A stretch of DNA of 64,000 bases from Nematostella vectensis (GCF_932526225.1 NC_064038.1:15307575-15371574), one strand, 5' to 3'; shown: positions 42,151-53,989, counted from the first letter of the stretch. The notes: a model not told the origin generated them from the letters alone. Translations and numbers: made by a program.

Positions 42151-42432
42151 GTAAAACTCAGGTTTAAACGCCACGCCAGCGGCTTTGAATTTACGGCCGT
42201 TATTCCGCGCTCCGTAGGTTTTGCGTAGATTTATCCATCTACGCGAAGTGGTCCCGACGTAAATGGATAATTAGCAATCTACGCGGGGCCTCATCTGCAT
42301 GAGACGGGGCTGGGCGGCTCGGAGGGGCGCGCCGCGCCTCCCAAGCCTAAGATGGGGTTGGGGGGGGTCGGAGGGGGCCGCCGCGCCCCCCAGGGGGGTT
42401 TCACTCAAACCACCCAGTCCCCCCCCCCCCCC
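42149..42432 (-). repeat. Nested element, right terminal inverted repeat
   Basis: Mirror of 30850-31125, with a longer C-run at its outer edge. It contains the same hairpin at 42223-42244. Confidence 0.92.
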
Positions 42433-43241
42433 CGTATTCGTTCTTATATTAATTTCTATGGATGAAAATATTGAAGTCCGTAGTCTATGATATGTGGGTC
42501 GCTTTATTTCTTCGGGCACCATCTGACCAGGCTCCCCCTTGGTACAATCATTCTCAAAAGATTGGCTTTAACATCCCCTACAACAATAGACTCCACCAAG
42601 TCGGTGTAGACGTAGAATGTTTTGAAGGAATTAGGAGAAAGCATACCCCATATCGATTCATCACCTCTCCGTATAGGGGTAGTGCTTACGTTGAGAACGA
42701 TATCACCATTACTATTCATCCTAACTTAGCCTGGACTCATAGCTTCGAAAACAGCCGGTATTTTTCCTTGAAAGTTTAAATACCCTAATGCGTAAGCAAC
42801 ATTCTTTGGAAGCGTAAGGAGGTATCCTGGAGGTATACTAAGCTCATGATAATTCTCAGAATTTTTGTGAATGTAAAAACATTCCTCTCCTCCAAGTTCG
42901 TTAATAGTGTTTTTGCTTTTATCGTGTATATCGTTAAGCGAGGAATGAAGACCTACCACCATCGCAGAAATCAAATTATCTACGGTTTTATAATTTCCGC
43001 TTGGTAGGTAAATGCGCGCATTCCATGGAAATTCTCCGGTGCTCTCCAAATCGTAGAAGATATCGTTATCCAATACATTCTGCCACGTGTGAGGATAAAT
43101 AATGTTGGACAAACCAAGCTCCCAATCTTCGTCTAAACGAACTTGACTAGGTAATTGCATTTTGAAACTGCTGGCACTGTTTTCCGGGTATTGGCTTAGA
43201 TTTGCATCGCTCGTTACAACTATGTAAAAACTGTCATTCAT
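42433..43241 (-). pseudogene. Penton-like protein gene A, 5' part (interrupted)
   Basis: ATG at 43241 overlaps the TGA of gene B (ATGA). It reads FYIVVTSDANLSQYPEN, LDEDWELGLSNIIYPHTWQN, then TAA at 42726, then in the same frame FYVYTDLVESIVVGDVKANL. A frame change near 42520 leads to SSIEINIRTNTG at the insertion point of the nested element. The last strand lies at 30772-30849. This protein type is conserved in Polintons and is thought to be a minor capsid/penton component. Damage totals one stop, one frameshift and one 11.6-kb insertion. Confidence 0.75.
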
Positions 43242-44100
43242 CTTTTATTCCGTCTGAAATGTAGTACTTCATTCAATTTCCCTCCATGGAACGAAAGCTC
43301 TTTTCCATGACTACTCGTTAAATACACGTCTATTGTGTGAAAAATTTTCGCCCGTAACGGAAAATATTTCACCTGATATGGTTCCTCCGTCAAAGTATCT
43401 CTGAGCATTCCATCGATTATCATTTCGTGTAATAAATGAAGTTTCTTCTCCCCAACTTGTCTCGACTCTATTATGTTTGTGTGTACTGAATAATACTGTC
43501 GTTACAGAGACATAAGGAAACCGTATTTGGTATAACAAACTTTCCGGTAAAAGTAAAAACTGTACGTAGAGGCATTACACAATATTCTTGATCGTAGTTC
43601 CATTCCGATGTAAAGTTCATTTTAAAACCATCGCGCATAGAAATATGTTTCGTCTTGTCATCACTCGTGAGCCATCCAAGAGCTCTAGCCATAGGGGTAG
43701 AAAATGACACCCATACATCATTCGAAATCATGGTTACATTTAAGTCATGATCTACGTAGACATCCAACAATTGTGTGTTAGCCTCTTGTTTCATACACTC
43801 CGCTTTACCGTTAACTACATCTAGGGCTGTACGATACCTTCCGGAAGGTAAGGTCATCTTTTCTATTATTTCGGTACCAAACAATCGGAACATAATGTGA
43901 GGAGGATCGCAATTTTGGGGTATCTCAAAGAGCGAGTTAGGGTAAATAATATGGTCAAGACCTACTTCCCATGATTCCTCCTCTTTTAGTTGAATTTGTT
44001 GAGGGAGCGCAACCCTATAGTGTGATCCAGAGTTTGTTGGAAACAGGTTTGAGTTTGCATTGCTTGGGAGAATCAAAACAAAGTCGTCGTCTTTATTCAT
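43238..44100 (-). pseudogene. Penton-like protein gene B (tandem paralogue)
   Basis: The same layout as gene A. FVLILPSNANSNLFPTNSG and ESWEVGLDHIIYPNSL are at the N-terminus, PMARALGWL in the middle, and VYLTSSHGKELSFHGGKLNE then LHFRR at the end. Frame changes near 43500 and 43420 break it. The two genes are clearly diverged, so the duplication is older than the decay. Two such genes in tandem may supply two different vertex proteins. Confidence 0.72.
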
Positions 44101-45205
44101 TATTTTTTAGGGGAGTTAATTGTTTATACGGAATCCAGCTATCGTATTTTGCAGGCCAACCTTTCAAGTGGACAAAAACTTCTTTCCCCTTTCCGCTACC
44201 GCGTGTTTTGATAATCTTTTCCACTCTAAAGATATGATCTTTATCTTCGATCACTTTTTGCAACTCGTTAAACGATTCGTAAAACGTCCCCACGATCCAA
44301 TCACCGTCAAACTCTTGCAAACGATAAACTGGGGGATCTCGTGGCAACCGTTTCCCTATTTTAAACGTTTCCTCCGTCCAGCTTTTCATATAATCTTTCT
44401 CGAACGTGCGTTTGTATTTACTGATTTTAACTTGCTCTTCGACTTTGAATTTATACTTTATAATCCGTTTCTTTTCTTGATACAAAGTTATCCAAACCTC
44501 TTGTGCATTGAATACATTGACATCTATAGGGCGCATTTTGATACTTCTGTGAAAAGATCTATTATAATTACCGTCAACCAATTTATCCAAATGGTCAATG
44601 TAATTACAGTTGTTCGAGCTTGTAAACATACGCCACATCATTTCCATCGAGTCCTATTAAATCGTTCTCCTACTTGAGCCTTGGTTTTGTTGTAAGTTAC
44701 AAAATGTCTTACATTATTGCGTGTTAGAAACTCTTGGAAAACTTTGTTTTTAAACACTGTCTCTGCATCAGTTTGTAGACGTTCGCATACTCTCCCTTTT
44801 TTTAATATTGATGTAAAGGCTTCTACTAGGGCTTTCCCCGTTTTCGATTTTAAAGGCTCCACCCAGGCAAAGTTTGATAAGATATCTATTACCGAAAGTA
44901 AATATTTATATCCTCTGTTCACCCGACTTAAACTATCGAGAATGATTAAATCACTGTTCATCCATACCGTTGACAAACACAACATTTCTACGAAATCTCT
45001 TTCTAGCTTTTCTGTGAAGGGTATAGCCAGGTTGTTGTTGTAAAAATGCTAGAACTTCTTTACGGGATATCCTATGTTTTTTAGCAGCTCTGTATAATTT
45101 CTCTACACCACCCAAAGCCGAGGGATGATTCACACCATAATACAGTTTCTTAAGTGTCCGTTGTTTTTCTACTTTCTTTTTCACAATTTTCTTTTTTAGA
45201 GGCAT
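44093..45205 (-). pseudogene. Polinton rve integrase with C-terminal chromodomain
   Basis: The head (YYGVNHPSALGGVEKLYRAA, then YTLHRKARKRFRRNVVFV) starts at 45205. A frame change near 44970 leads to the core (WMNSDLIILDSLSRVNRG, YLLSVIDILSNFAWVEPL, LQTDAETVFKNKVFQEFL). Another change near 44650 leads to the C-terminal part, which ends in a chromodomain (HIFRVEKIIKTRGSG, VFVHLKGWPAKYDSWIP). A chromodomain on the integrase may guide insertion to methylated histone H3. The first Asp lies in NSDLI and the second in TDAET. Two frameshifts. Confidence 0.85.
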
Positions 45206-45826
45206 CTCTATAGTTGATGTTCACTCTGCTTTCACAATAGACAACAAAACACCGAATTTTCTGACAGATGTCACTCAAAGAGAAACTTGGAAGAGATCCA
45301 GTAGACATGCAAGAGCCCATCGTTGACTTTCAAATGACAAGACATGTAGTGGTCTAGGATTTTTAAATCCTAGATACTTAAAAGTATCTGCCAAATCATC
45401 CACGAAGCTCTAGGGTAGTGTGATTCATAAGTGTTGATGAGGGAACAATGGAACTTATATTGGATTTCCCGAGGCTCCCTACCACCACCCATATAGGCGT
45501 ACAAACTCTAAAGTCTCCCGTAATTCATTGGTTTAAGATGTTTCACTATTTCCTCCCAATTCGAATGGGTAGACGGTTAAAATGAAGATCATGCAAGCAA
45601 CAACGTGCACAGTGTCTCACTAGAAAAAATTATAATCCACTCATGTCTAAAGCTTGAGAAGAAATGACAGACGCAAAGGTATTTTGGTTTATAAGGATTT
45701 TATTTTCAAAAATATCGTAAAACTATGGATACAATTGATGTTCTTGTTATATAACTATATACAATAGTTTTCCTGTTTACACTATACATGGGTATTAAGA
45801 GTCTGTACAATGGAAATCTACCCTTC
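45206..45826. other. Spacer between integrase and polymerase genes
   Basis: AT-rich, with no convincing reading frame. Confidence 0.5.
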
Positions 45827-48800
45827 TTACATTTGATATCCGTAAGGATATGTTACATACCCATGTGCCACCCTCTTATCATAAACTAAACGATAGCGTT
45901 TGCGCATGCTGTCAGTGCGTATCGTGTTAGTTTTCCCATCCCTCTTAATGAAATACGGAGTAATAGATGGGTTCACCGTCAGGATTACACACTCGTTACA
46001 AATGGTCTGGAAATTCAGTTGTTGCGATCCCCTATAGTTAAGGGTAAAACCTCGCACTTTGCAAACTGTCTTCCCATTATTGGTCCGGTAACCGTAATTC
46101 TTCGGACCCCCAGAAACAAAGGTGGTAATGTAATCGCTCTCATCTAACTCCTTGGTTAAATCCCCAAGATAATCTCCTCTAGGAGGATGCCAGTCCCCGG
46201 GGCTTGCTACTATATATGATACTGTCAGTATCGAAGTACAAAACTCTCTCCTGGAGAGACTCGAGAACGGAATATAGTTTGAGTCTAGCGATTGCCGTGG
46301 TGAAGCTAGCGATAACCACGTTTGTATTACACGCCGATTCCTCGAGACCCTCCCCATGTGCATAGTGCACCTCTTCGCTCTCATCATTAATCATTTGCAC
46401 GTTTTTTTACTTCAGTTGACTTACAGCCTAAGAGTTGAAAAAAAACGCTGACATTCCGTTACTAGTTCTACTTTAGTTAGATTATTCCGCTGTCCGAATT
46501 TTCCCCAGAAAGAATTCAACATCAGTTTCGCAAGTGAACGAAGGCCCGGGTTCTTTACAATTTGATTGCGTTTCAACTTTATATCTTCTTTTTCCTCGTA
46601 CTCACGAATATAACGCTATTTATCGCTTTCTGTCTCACACCAAGCAGGCCAACCGCTTTTTCCTCGTACTCACGAATATAACGCTCTTTATCGCTTTCTG
46701 TCTCACACCAAGCAGGCCAACCGCTAGCCTGTTGCTTGAGCTTCAAAAATGTATTTAAATATCCTGTAAACAAGTTAGAAGATCTCTTCTCATAGTTCCA
46801 CACCTCACTCATTCTCTTTATAACATAGTCGAGTTGACATGCTTTTTCTAATTCTATAGAGCACCATGTCCCGGATAGCATACGCTTAGCATTAATATGA
46901 TTGCAAGGAGACTGTTGAAGAGTCTCTGCGCAGGTACGGCATAAAGGAAACATAAGTTTGCCCTGGGCACGATAAGGGAGAACGGGATGAAACAAGGTTC
47001 TAGGCGGGAGAATATCGCACTTGATGAGTCCAAAAAATTCCGATGGGGAAGTCTTATCTTCAAGAGTTTCTGCGGAATATATGATAGGATGATGAATAGG
47101 GTAGACCCCTGTTTTGTTTACGCTAGAATATAAACTTGTAAAACCTACGTACGATATTGTCTCCCCACTCTCTACCTCCTTAAAAAGACAAATGCTATTC
47201 GTGCGTCCACCAAAAATCTCTCGGGTCGATAGGTGTGTCAAACTTCAAACTCTCAACATACTCCCTCATCTCAGCGTTCATATCTAACTGGTCTTTAAAC
47301 TCACACTCCCACATGACGAACGTAACCCCTCTTCCTAAACATCTGTACCCTACTCAAACTATCCTCTCTAAGCTCAGCCATCTTAGTACGGTTGACAGAA
47401 TTCACAGCATCAGGTAAATAACAATCGGAACAACCTTGCCACAGGCAACCCATGAATTCGTAGACAACGTGACGATCCTTATCATACCCATCTACGAATT
47501 TACCCTCTACACGCTGCTCACCCCCGTTTAATGCATGTTGAATTCTACTTCCGGTTTGACGTTGAACCCAAGAAAGCCATTGAAGAGCCATTATTGAATA
47601 CTTTTTACAGGGTTTGTATCCCTGTGGTGGAATTAGGCCAATAGTGTTTTCTTCTAAAAACTTCTGTCTGAAAACTCCACTACATGCCGAGGCTATCGTG
47701 ATACAGTCTTTAAAAGGATCAAGATCACACGTTTTCATCATGAGCTTTTTGAACTCTAAAAAACACCTTCGGAGAATATCTACATCACTTCTACAGTATT
47801 CCACCAACTCCTTGGGAAAATCAAACACATAGTTATTCCGAACTAATTCGTCATGCCACTTCAAAAACACCTCTCTATCCTCGATACTCATGTTATCAGG
47901 ATCGTAGAAATGTTTGTCAGGAAGAGGACCGCAATAACTGATTTTCCACCGTATTGAAGTGGTTTGGGAAATAGCCCTTTTTCAATTCCGTTAGACCAAA
48001 TGTTTTCGGTAGAGATTTAAGAGCCATAGGCAAGAAGTTGAGAGAATCTCGAAAGATGATGTTTGATTCTGGAAGTTCCATCGACATAATCTTAGCACCG
48101 CTCAAAATCAGCTTAGGAAGTATCGTATAATTGTAAAAATACTCACAAATAAAAAAAAAACCGTCATAGCCTCGAAGATTATGAGCGATAACAATTGAAT
48201 TCTCGTGGTCTGAAAGCCACTGACAAAACCTATCGACACAATCACCCCCCTTAAAAACAGTTTCCGCACCCTCCTCTGTCTGGACGATCAAGAGGTTCGT
48301 GACATGTTTACCATGATCCTGCCTCGTCTCTATATCTATGAATAGATACTCCATTTCAACCTCATCCTCGTCTTCACTATCACTCACATCGTTCTCCTCT
48401 ACAGTCCCCCCGTTCCTACGCCTTCTCTCCCTTCTTTCCGCTCTCTTCCTGCGCCTATTTTCCCGCTTTCTCTCTCTGCTCTCTTCCTAGTCTCAACCTT
48501 CTGCATGTAACATAAATGCCCCTCAAGGAAAAAGTCCTTACAATTAAAAAAAAAAAACATCTCTCTGCACTTATGATCCTTGGGATCACGTTTGGTGTAA
48601 GCCAAAACTTTTTTACAAGACTTGCACCGAAAATAAGTGGAACAAATAGTGTTACCTGCCTCTCGTAACATGCATCCCCGGCAAATAATCTGTTACACCA
48701 ACCACACTCACGCCACGGTTCCCCTGTAACTATACCCACACACTCACTAGAAAAGCAGCATTTACATGTTCCCTCGCAATGGTGCTTGGTAGAAGTATTA

Positions 48801-48841
48801 TAGCCTTTCTTACACTCATAACACCAATAGCTATTCCCTAA
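45827..48841 (-). pseudogene. Polinton DNA polymerase B, central and C-terminal part
   Basis: From high to low coordinates: a Cys/His block (YWCYECKKGYN, KHHCEGTCKCC), exonuclease blocks (YLFIDIETRQDHG, VIAHNLRGYDGFFFICEY), the mid region (VEYCRSDVDILRRCFLEF), motif A (SYVGFTSLYSSVNKTGVYP, with T for the usual D), and motif C (RVLYFDTDSIIY). It ends in GYVTYPYGYQM at 45827. It is the protein-primed-type polymerase of Polintons. At least six frame breaks and a 70-bp tandem duplication (46590-46727) show it is dead. Reading continues upstream at 51738-52572. Confidence 0.85.
46590..46727. repeat. Tandem duplication of about 70 bp inside the polymerase gene
   Basis: TCCTCGTACTCACGAATATA and the following 50 bases occur twice in a row with one or two differences. 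The unit length is not a multiple of three beside the frame break, so it helps to disrupt the gene. Confidence 0.9.
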
Positions 48842-51737
48842 TATATAGATTTAGGCACTGCCTAAAATCGGAGCCAGCATTGAACACCTTTTGCATTGAC
48901 TGATCGAAGTATTTTTGGGGATCTAGGATCCTGCTCTTTACTGATATTTATTGGACCAACCAAATGGATCCTGGCCTTATTCAATAATTTAAATTATGCA
49001 GTACATCAAAGTTAACAAACACAATTCCTGGTGTAAATATGGCTGTCAAAGTTGTCAAGAGTCTAATGGTAAATTCTTATTTCCCCACCAAAGAAGTTCC
49101 ATTATGAATATTCTTATAATCAAAACAATACTCCGACAAGCTTTGCCCTTGTGCAGAATATGTCATGGATGCAACAGCATTTCAAAGATTCCAAAAAATA
49201 TATTTAGACTGTTTAAATGCCATACTGTAATTTGAAGGTATCAATTTAGTGGTGATTCTCTCCTTTATTGGACTGAATATTCAGAAAAATGCCTGGAAAT
49301 TAAAATCCACAAATGTATCTCCTTCAATGAATTACATATTGGTGCACCCACCCTTTACCATACAGTGGCCTTGTTGTTGTTGGCCTACTCCAAAATGAAT
49401 GCAATGGAGAAAAAAACAGATTGATTTTGGAAGCAAACCCTAAAAAAATACATCTAAGACATCACTGACAGTGCTAAAATGCTAACTTTTAATTTCAAAC
49501 CAAACCCTTTCATTGATCTATGTTTGGGGTAGAGAGGAAACAGCAAAGAATATCAATTGACTAAAAAAATAGTCGATGGGAGAGGAGAAATAAAGGAAAT
49601 CGACTCAACTTGAAAGGTTTGGTGAAAAAAATATGAGTAATGAAAATAATTTGATTGGGCATTTATTGACATTTCCCCTTTCCCATTATCTTAACCCTTC
49701 CACCACCACAGGCCTCTAAAGAGGCCAAGCCTATGCTATCCAAGCTATGTGAACATAGCTTCAAATTCTATTATTGAAAAAGAACATGGTTGTTGCTTAG
49801 TGTTATATAGTTTAAGTATCTTGTCCTAAAAAAAACCCTTCCCCTCATAAAAGTCCCATTAATGTACATTTGTAAAGCTACATTCTGACAAGCTTTGTCC
49901 TTACAAAGAACAAGTAATGGATTAAACAGGATTCCAAAGATATTGTATAGTTTCAGACACAGTTTTAGGTGAGATGCAATACTGAAGTTTCCATGTGGTG
50001 ATTTTCCATCCTCATGGGAATTAATATCTACAAATATACATCCAGTAAAGCATTATATTTTGGTGTTTTTAGAAACCCTGGATCCAACCATTCCAGTAAA
50101 ATAAAACTAAACCTCTAAAATAAATGTAATGGGAAAGAGACTGACTTGGAAAGAAAATCCTAAAAAAGGATATAAGTGAAAGTACTAAATGAAAATTTCT
50201 AATTTAAAAATCAAATTTGTTCATTAATTTATTTTTTGTGTAGAGGGGAAATAGCAAATAGCATCAACTGCATAAAAATAGAAGAAGTAGGAGAAGTAAA
50301 AGGAAGAAATATGACTCTTCTTTAAATGTTTGAAAGGAAAATATAACAATAATAATTATATGATAATTATATTCAGTACTTTCCTAAAACATTCCCATTA
50401 TCTTTAGGTTGATAAAAAACTGTTTTCTTTACAGATTTATTATTTAAAAGGCAAAAGCTTGTTTTTAGTTTTATATTATATAAGTATCTTGTTCTAAAAA
50501 AAACATATTGAGTGTGTACTGCTGAATTACATAGTAATGAACTAGTCATTTGATCCCCCTCCCTCATGGTCCCGTGGAAGCCAGGGGTTAATGTGGGGTT
50601 TTAGACCACTTTTTAACCAGAATATGTCAAGAGGGGTGGTGGTATTGACTGCTTTTTACTCTTAACTTGGAAACATGCTTTTAAAAAAGTCTAATCCCCC
50701 ACCCTTCCCTGGGACCATGGATGTGGGGGTACCGAATGACTAGTGAATAAGAACTCCCTACTGTTCTCTTCAAGACATGGTTTTTAATTTCCATGTCTTC
50801 CAGTCTTTAGCATTCATCTTGGCCCTCAGGTAGTTCCTGGTTCATGAAAGAGTGAAAACAGTTATTTATTATATCTTTCAAAACAATCTTTTCATCAAGC
50901 AATTTATAATCTAACTAATTTTCCACAACTATTTGAAAAAAATAAACACATGAGATGCAAGATGCAGACAATAACAACAATACATATTTGACAATAGGGG
51001 TTGATTTTTTTTTATCCTCGGTAAGGAAAATTTCTCTTGTAAGTTGAAAAAGTTGCTGTATCTTCTAAGGATATGTATCTTCTTAGGACTAAGAGCACAG
51101 GATATAAAGACAAGAACGGTCTTCTTTAGCAGTATTTGACAAATGCAACACGATATTGGTTAGCCTCTATGAAATATCCCAACACAATCAATCTGCCCTG
51201 AAGAAGTCTTATTAAAGTCGAAAATTTGGCAGAGTCAAATTTTCAACACAACCAAGAATATAGATAAAACGAAGAATGTCAAAACAAAAGCTGTTATGCT
51301 CAAATAATTTGATTACTAGATTAAGTACTCGCATTCTTATAGCAAACAAAAAGGACAACAAAAGCCCAATAACTGTCATATCCTCAATAGACAATACAAA
51401 TCGTCGTCCGAAACTCACCTTGCATTGTTTTTTTTCTTTTTTTTTTTTCGCTTTTTTGTTGTTGTGCTCGATTTTTAATGTGAACTGCTACTTGCTTAAA
51501 TTTACTAGCTAAAACCAGATAAATCTTGGCGTGAATGAATGTTAGTAGATCTCCTCTAGTTGACTTTATCCTTAAGTCACAAAATTTGAGGCAAAATAAA
51601 TAATCATCGCATAATCGACAAGAACTTTTCCCCTTGCTCCGTGCTTGTATTTAGTCGCCATTTCGGGGCCGAGTGGGGCCTGGGAGTCGCGCGGCTGACT
51701 GGCTGGCTGGCTGGCGAGTGACATCACAGGGTACCCT
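48842..51737. other. 2.9-kb segment splitting the polymerase gene (intron or insertion)
   Basis: AT-rich non-coding sequence. On the minus strand its edges could be GTACCC at the 5' end and ATATATTAG at the 3' end, which would keep the polymerase frame in phase 1, so an intron is possible. The donor is poor and no similar intron is expected here, so an old insertion is equally likely. It contains two diverged copies of one unit: about 49060-49640 and 49855-50340 share CGACAAGCTTTG-type, AATTAAAATCCAC-type and GAGAGGAAACAGCAAA-type blocks. The outer polymerase side (51640-51740) is GC-rich, with CTGGCTGGCTGGCTGGC. Confidence 0.5.
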
Positions 51738-52572
51738 GCGGCCGCGCTGGCTCCGCTAAAAACGTACTAACCGCAGTAATGATAGCGAAATCATTATTGT
51801 AGTAATACAAAAAAATCTTTTTATCTCTTTTCGGGCTTTCGTACACAATTGCGTTGAAATGGTAAGCAGAGAGAACAACTATCTGATAATCTTCAATTAC
51901 CCTTTGAAACATCGAAACTTCAGGTAGGCCGCACATTTTCTGCGGTACACCAGCTCGCTGATGCAAATCGCTAGCAAGAACCCCCTGAATCGCACAACCT
52001 TTCCTTATAGAATGGTATCGCTCCGACTTCTCCTGACGCGCAATATCGGTAACAATAGCCCTACTTAGACACAAGTTGTCCTTATTCATAATACGAATTA
52101 CAACACCCTTCTCCTTTAAAAAAGGTTTCTAATGTTTCTTTTTACTAACGGACTTCCCCCTAATGGCATACTTATATGAATATTAATATTCATACCATCT
52201 TCTATGTTCACGCTTTCATTAGATTGTAAGACCCTCTCTACTTCGATCATGATACGATTGGCATTTAACTCCAGTCTAGGCATGAAAGGCAACGAAATTG
52301 GATAGTCTAGGGAATTACTTCGCAAAACAAAACGTCCTAAATCGTTCCCCTGCATGTTAGCAGTCATTTCACTAACTAACGTAACGAAGACACGGGATAA
52401 CTGATCTAACAGAGCTAAACCCTCAGGTTGGGGTGTTACCTTAAGGTAATCGGTCGACGTTGTTTTGAATTTCTGCACACGCCAAGAAGATATTTTCTTA
52501 AGCATGTAGCAGTCTTCAGCCCTCCAAATCTCCATTCCTCTTCCTGTGTGCCTCTCAGCTAACAGACAATCT
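51738..52572 (-). pseudogene. Polinton DNA polymerase B, N-terminal region
   Basis: The frame around 52535-52116 reads LDQLSRVFVTLVSEMTANMQ and SLDYPISLPFMPRLELNANR. After a frame change it continues NKDNLCLSRAIVTDIARQEK, GVLASDLHQRAGVPQKMCG and FQRVIEDYQIVVLSAYHFNA. These blocks are the conserved region before the Cys block and exonuclease domain of Polinton polymerases. The exon probably begins near 52572 after a long pyrimidine tract. Confidence 0.75.
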
Positions 52573-52948
52573 TCATCTTTATTCTGAAAAGAAAGAAAAA
52601 GAAGAATAAATACAACTGACTTAGTAATACACTAGTTCAAGGGTGAAGGGTATAAAGATAGGAAAGTGATAATACCCTGTGTATCAAAATAGTAATAATA
52701 GGGTTAGATAAAAACCTTAACATAGCATAACACGAATACTAATAACAACCTCTGCTAACTTGAAATGTACCGCGAATGCATACGTAATTATCAAAATGCC
52801 ATTATCCATTAAGATGGCTTGGTATATTTTAGCTCTTATTAGAATAGGGAATTCACTGAAGTAGAACAACAAAAACATAACCTACGTTATAACTTTATCA
52901 AAATTTACGCGCGCGCCCACAAATACAACGTTATTGATATTTACCATC

Positions 52949-53032
52949 GTTAGATGGCTCATCCATAGCATCCCAGAATTCCTCGTCCGAGTCTCCCATA
53001 TAATCGTTCTCACTCCAATCGTTGTCTAGAAA
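52949..53032 (-). CDS. Putative small acidic exon of the polymerase gene
   Basis: The segment lies between TTTTCTAG and GTAAAT on the minus strand, phase 1 in and out. It reads NDWSENDYMGDSDEEFWDAM. The DSDEEFW block recurs as DSDEEIW in the next upstream segment, which suggests repeated acidic exons. Confidence 0.4.
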
Positions 53033-53139
53033 ATAAAATAGCAACCCATTTCAAACAATGCAAAGGTATAAATATTTCACCTCCTATATAACCCCCGTAC
53101 AAACACTATTGCTTAAATACAAATTATTAAATATTTACC

Positions 53140-53233
53140 GTTATTAAATGTTGATAATCCATCTAGCGTATTCCAAATCTCCTCGTCAGAGTCATTCTTA
53201 AAATAATCTTCAGGGTCACTTCCGTCGCTTTCT
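53140..53233 (-). CDS. Putative small acidic exon (second copy of the DSDEE motif)
   Basis: The segment lies between CTTTTGAAG and GTAAAT and leaves in phase 1. It reads SDGSDPEDYFKNDSDEEIWN. It is joined in frame to the 52949-53032 segment. Its own upstream junction does not keep frame, so a frameshift or a missing exon is likely. Confidence 0.38.
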
Positions 53234-53362
53234 TCAAAAGAAAATAACAACAGAATTAAAACAGTGTAGGAATATTAGCTCTTTACATTCTCGGGGGCTC
53301 CCTCGCATTACAGACATTATACTATTGCACATTAATATCAAGTATTGTATTTATTTACACCT

Positions 53363-53882
53363 GTTAGAAATGATTTGTTGAAGAGAAGTAAAGTCATCCG
53401 TCGCCCTATCTAGCGAATCAGGGTTACCTTAAAATAATGAACAAGAGTAGCATTGTTATTAAAGCACATGTTTACTGGGGAGTGAGCAGACAACATAATA
53501 AACCTCTCCGTGTCCGTACGCATGCCTATTAGTGTTTTATAATGCCGCGGGACACTTACAATCCATTCTTTCCTCCATCATATGGAAATCCCTTTCTTGC
53601 GAATATTCAGCAGTAGGGACTTGTTCAAAGTTATCAGAACCCTCTAAACAGTACATAGGTAATTTAGTTTACAGCAATTGCGAGTTTAGAGGGGGTGATC
53701 TAGCATCATTGCTACGGTATTATAGATAGTATACATTTAGACAAACAGTCATAGAAACGGTGGTAGCACTTTTTTCATCATACAAAATAAAAGTAGAATT
53801 TATCTAAAAGCCCAAGCGTCGTCGTTGGTGCAGGGGTCTGGTGCGACTTCTTAGATGTCCTTGAAACCTTTTGGTTTTCCAT
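53363..53882 (-). CDS. Putative 5' exons of the polymerase gene
   Basis: Three pieces are plausible. One starts at ATG 53882 (MENQKVSRTSKKSHQTPAP). One is 53571-53646 (SDNFEQVPTAEYSQERD, before GTAAGT). One is 53363-53429 (NPDSLDRATDDFTSLQQ). The last two join in frame. No homology is recognised, and the assignment rests on splice-like borders, strand and position before the polymerase. Confidence 0.3.
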
Positions 53883-53989
53883 AGCAAAGAGGTATTTACT
53901 GTGCACTGAGCTTGTCTTTGAGCGTTGAAAAGTGATGTGACTTGCTTGTATAAAGGCCTTTTTATAGACATCATCTCGCGCAAACAAGT

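Larger units (their letters stand above)
30850..42432. mobile_element. Nested 11.6-kb Polinton-like virus element, GC-rich
   Basis: Inverted repeats of about 280 bp begin GGGGGGACTGGGTGGTTTGA at the left and mirror it at the right. The flanks CGTATT (30844-30849) and CGTATT (42433-42438) are a perfect 6-bp target duplication. Base composition is visibly richer in G and C than the Polinton around it. It holds its own rve integrase, packaging ATPase, capsid-like protein, several small membrane proteins, and a superfamily 1 helicase with HNH, but no polymerase B. That makes it a self-contained virus-like transposon distinct from the host Polinton. Most genes carry stops or frameshifts. Confidence 0.93.

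Noticed and set aside
44120-44677. A 185-codon + strand frame in the integrase region
   Set aside because: It is the antisense of the integrase C-terminus and chromodomain.
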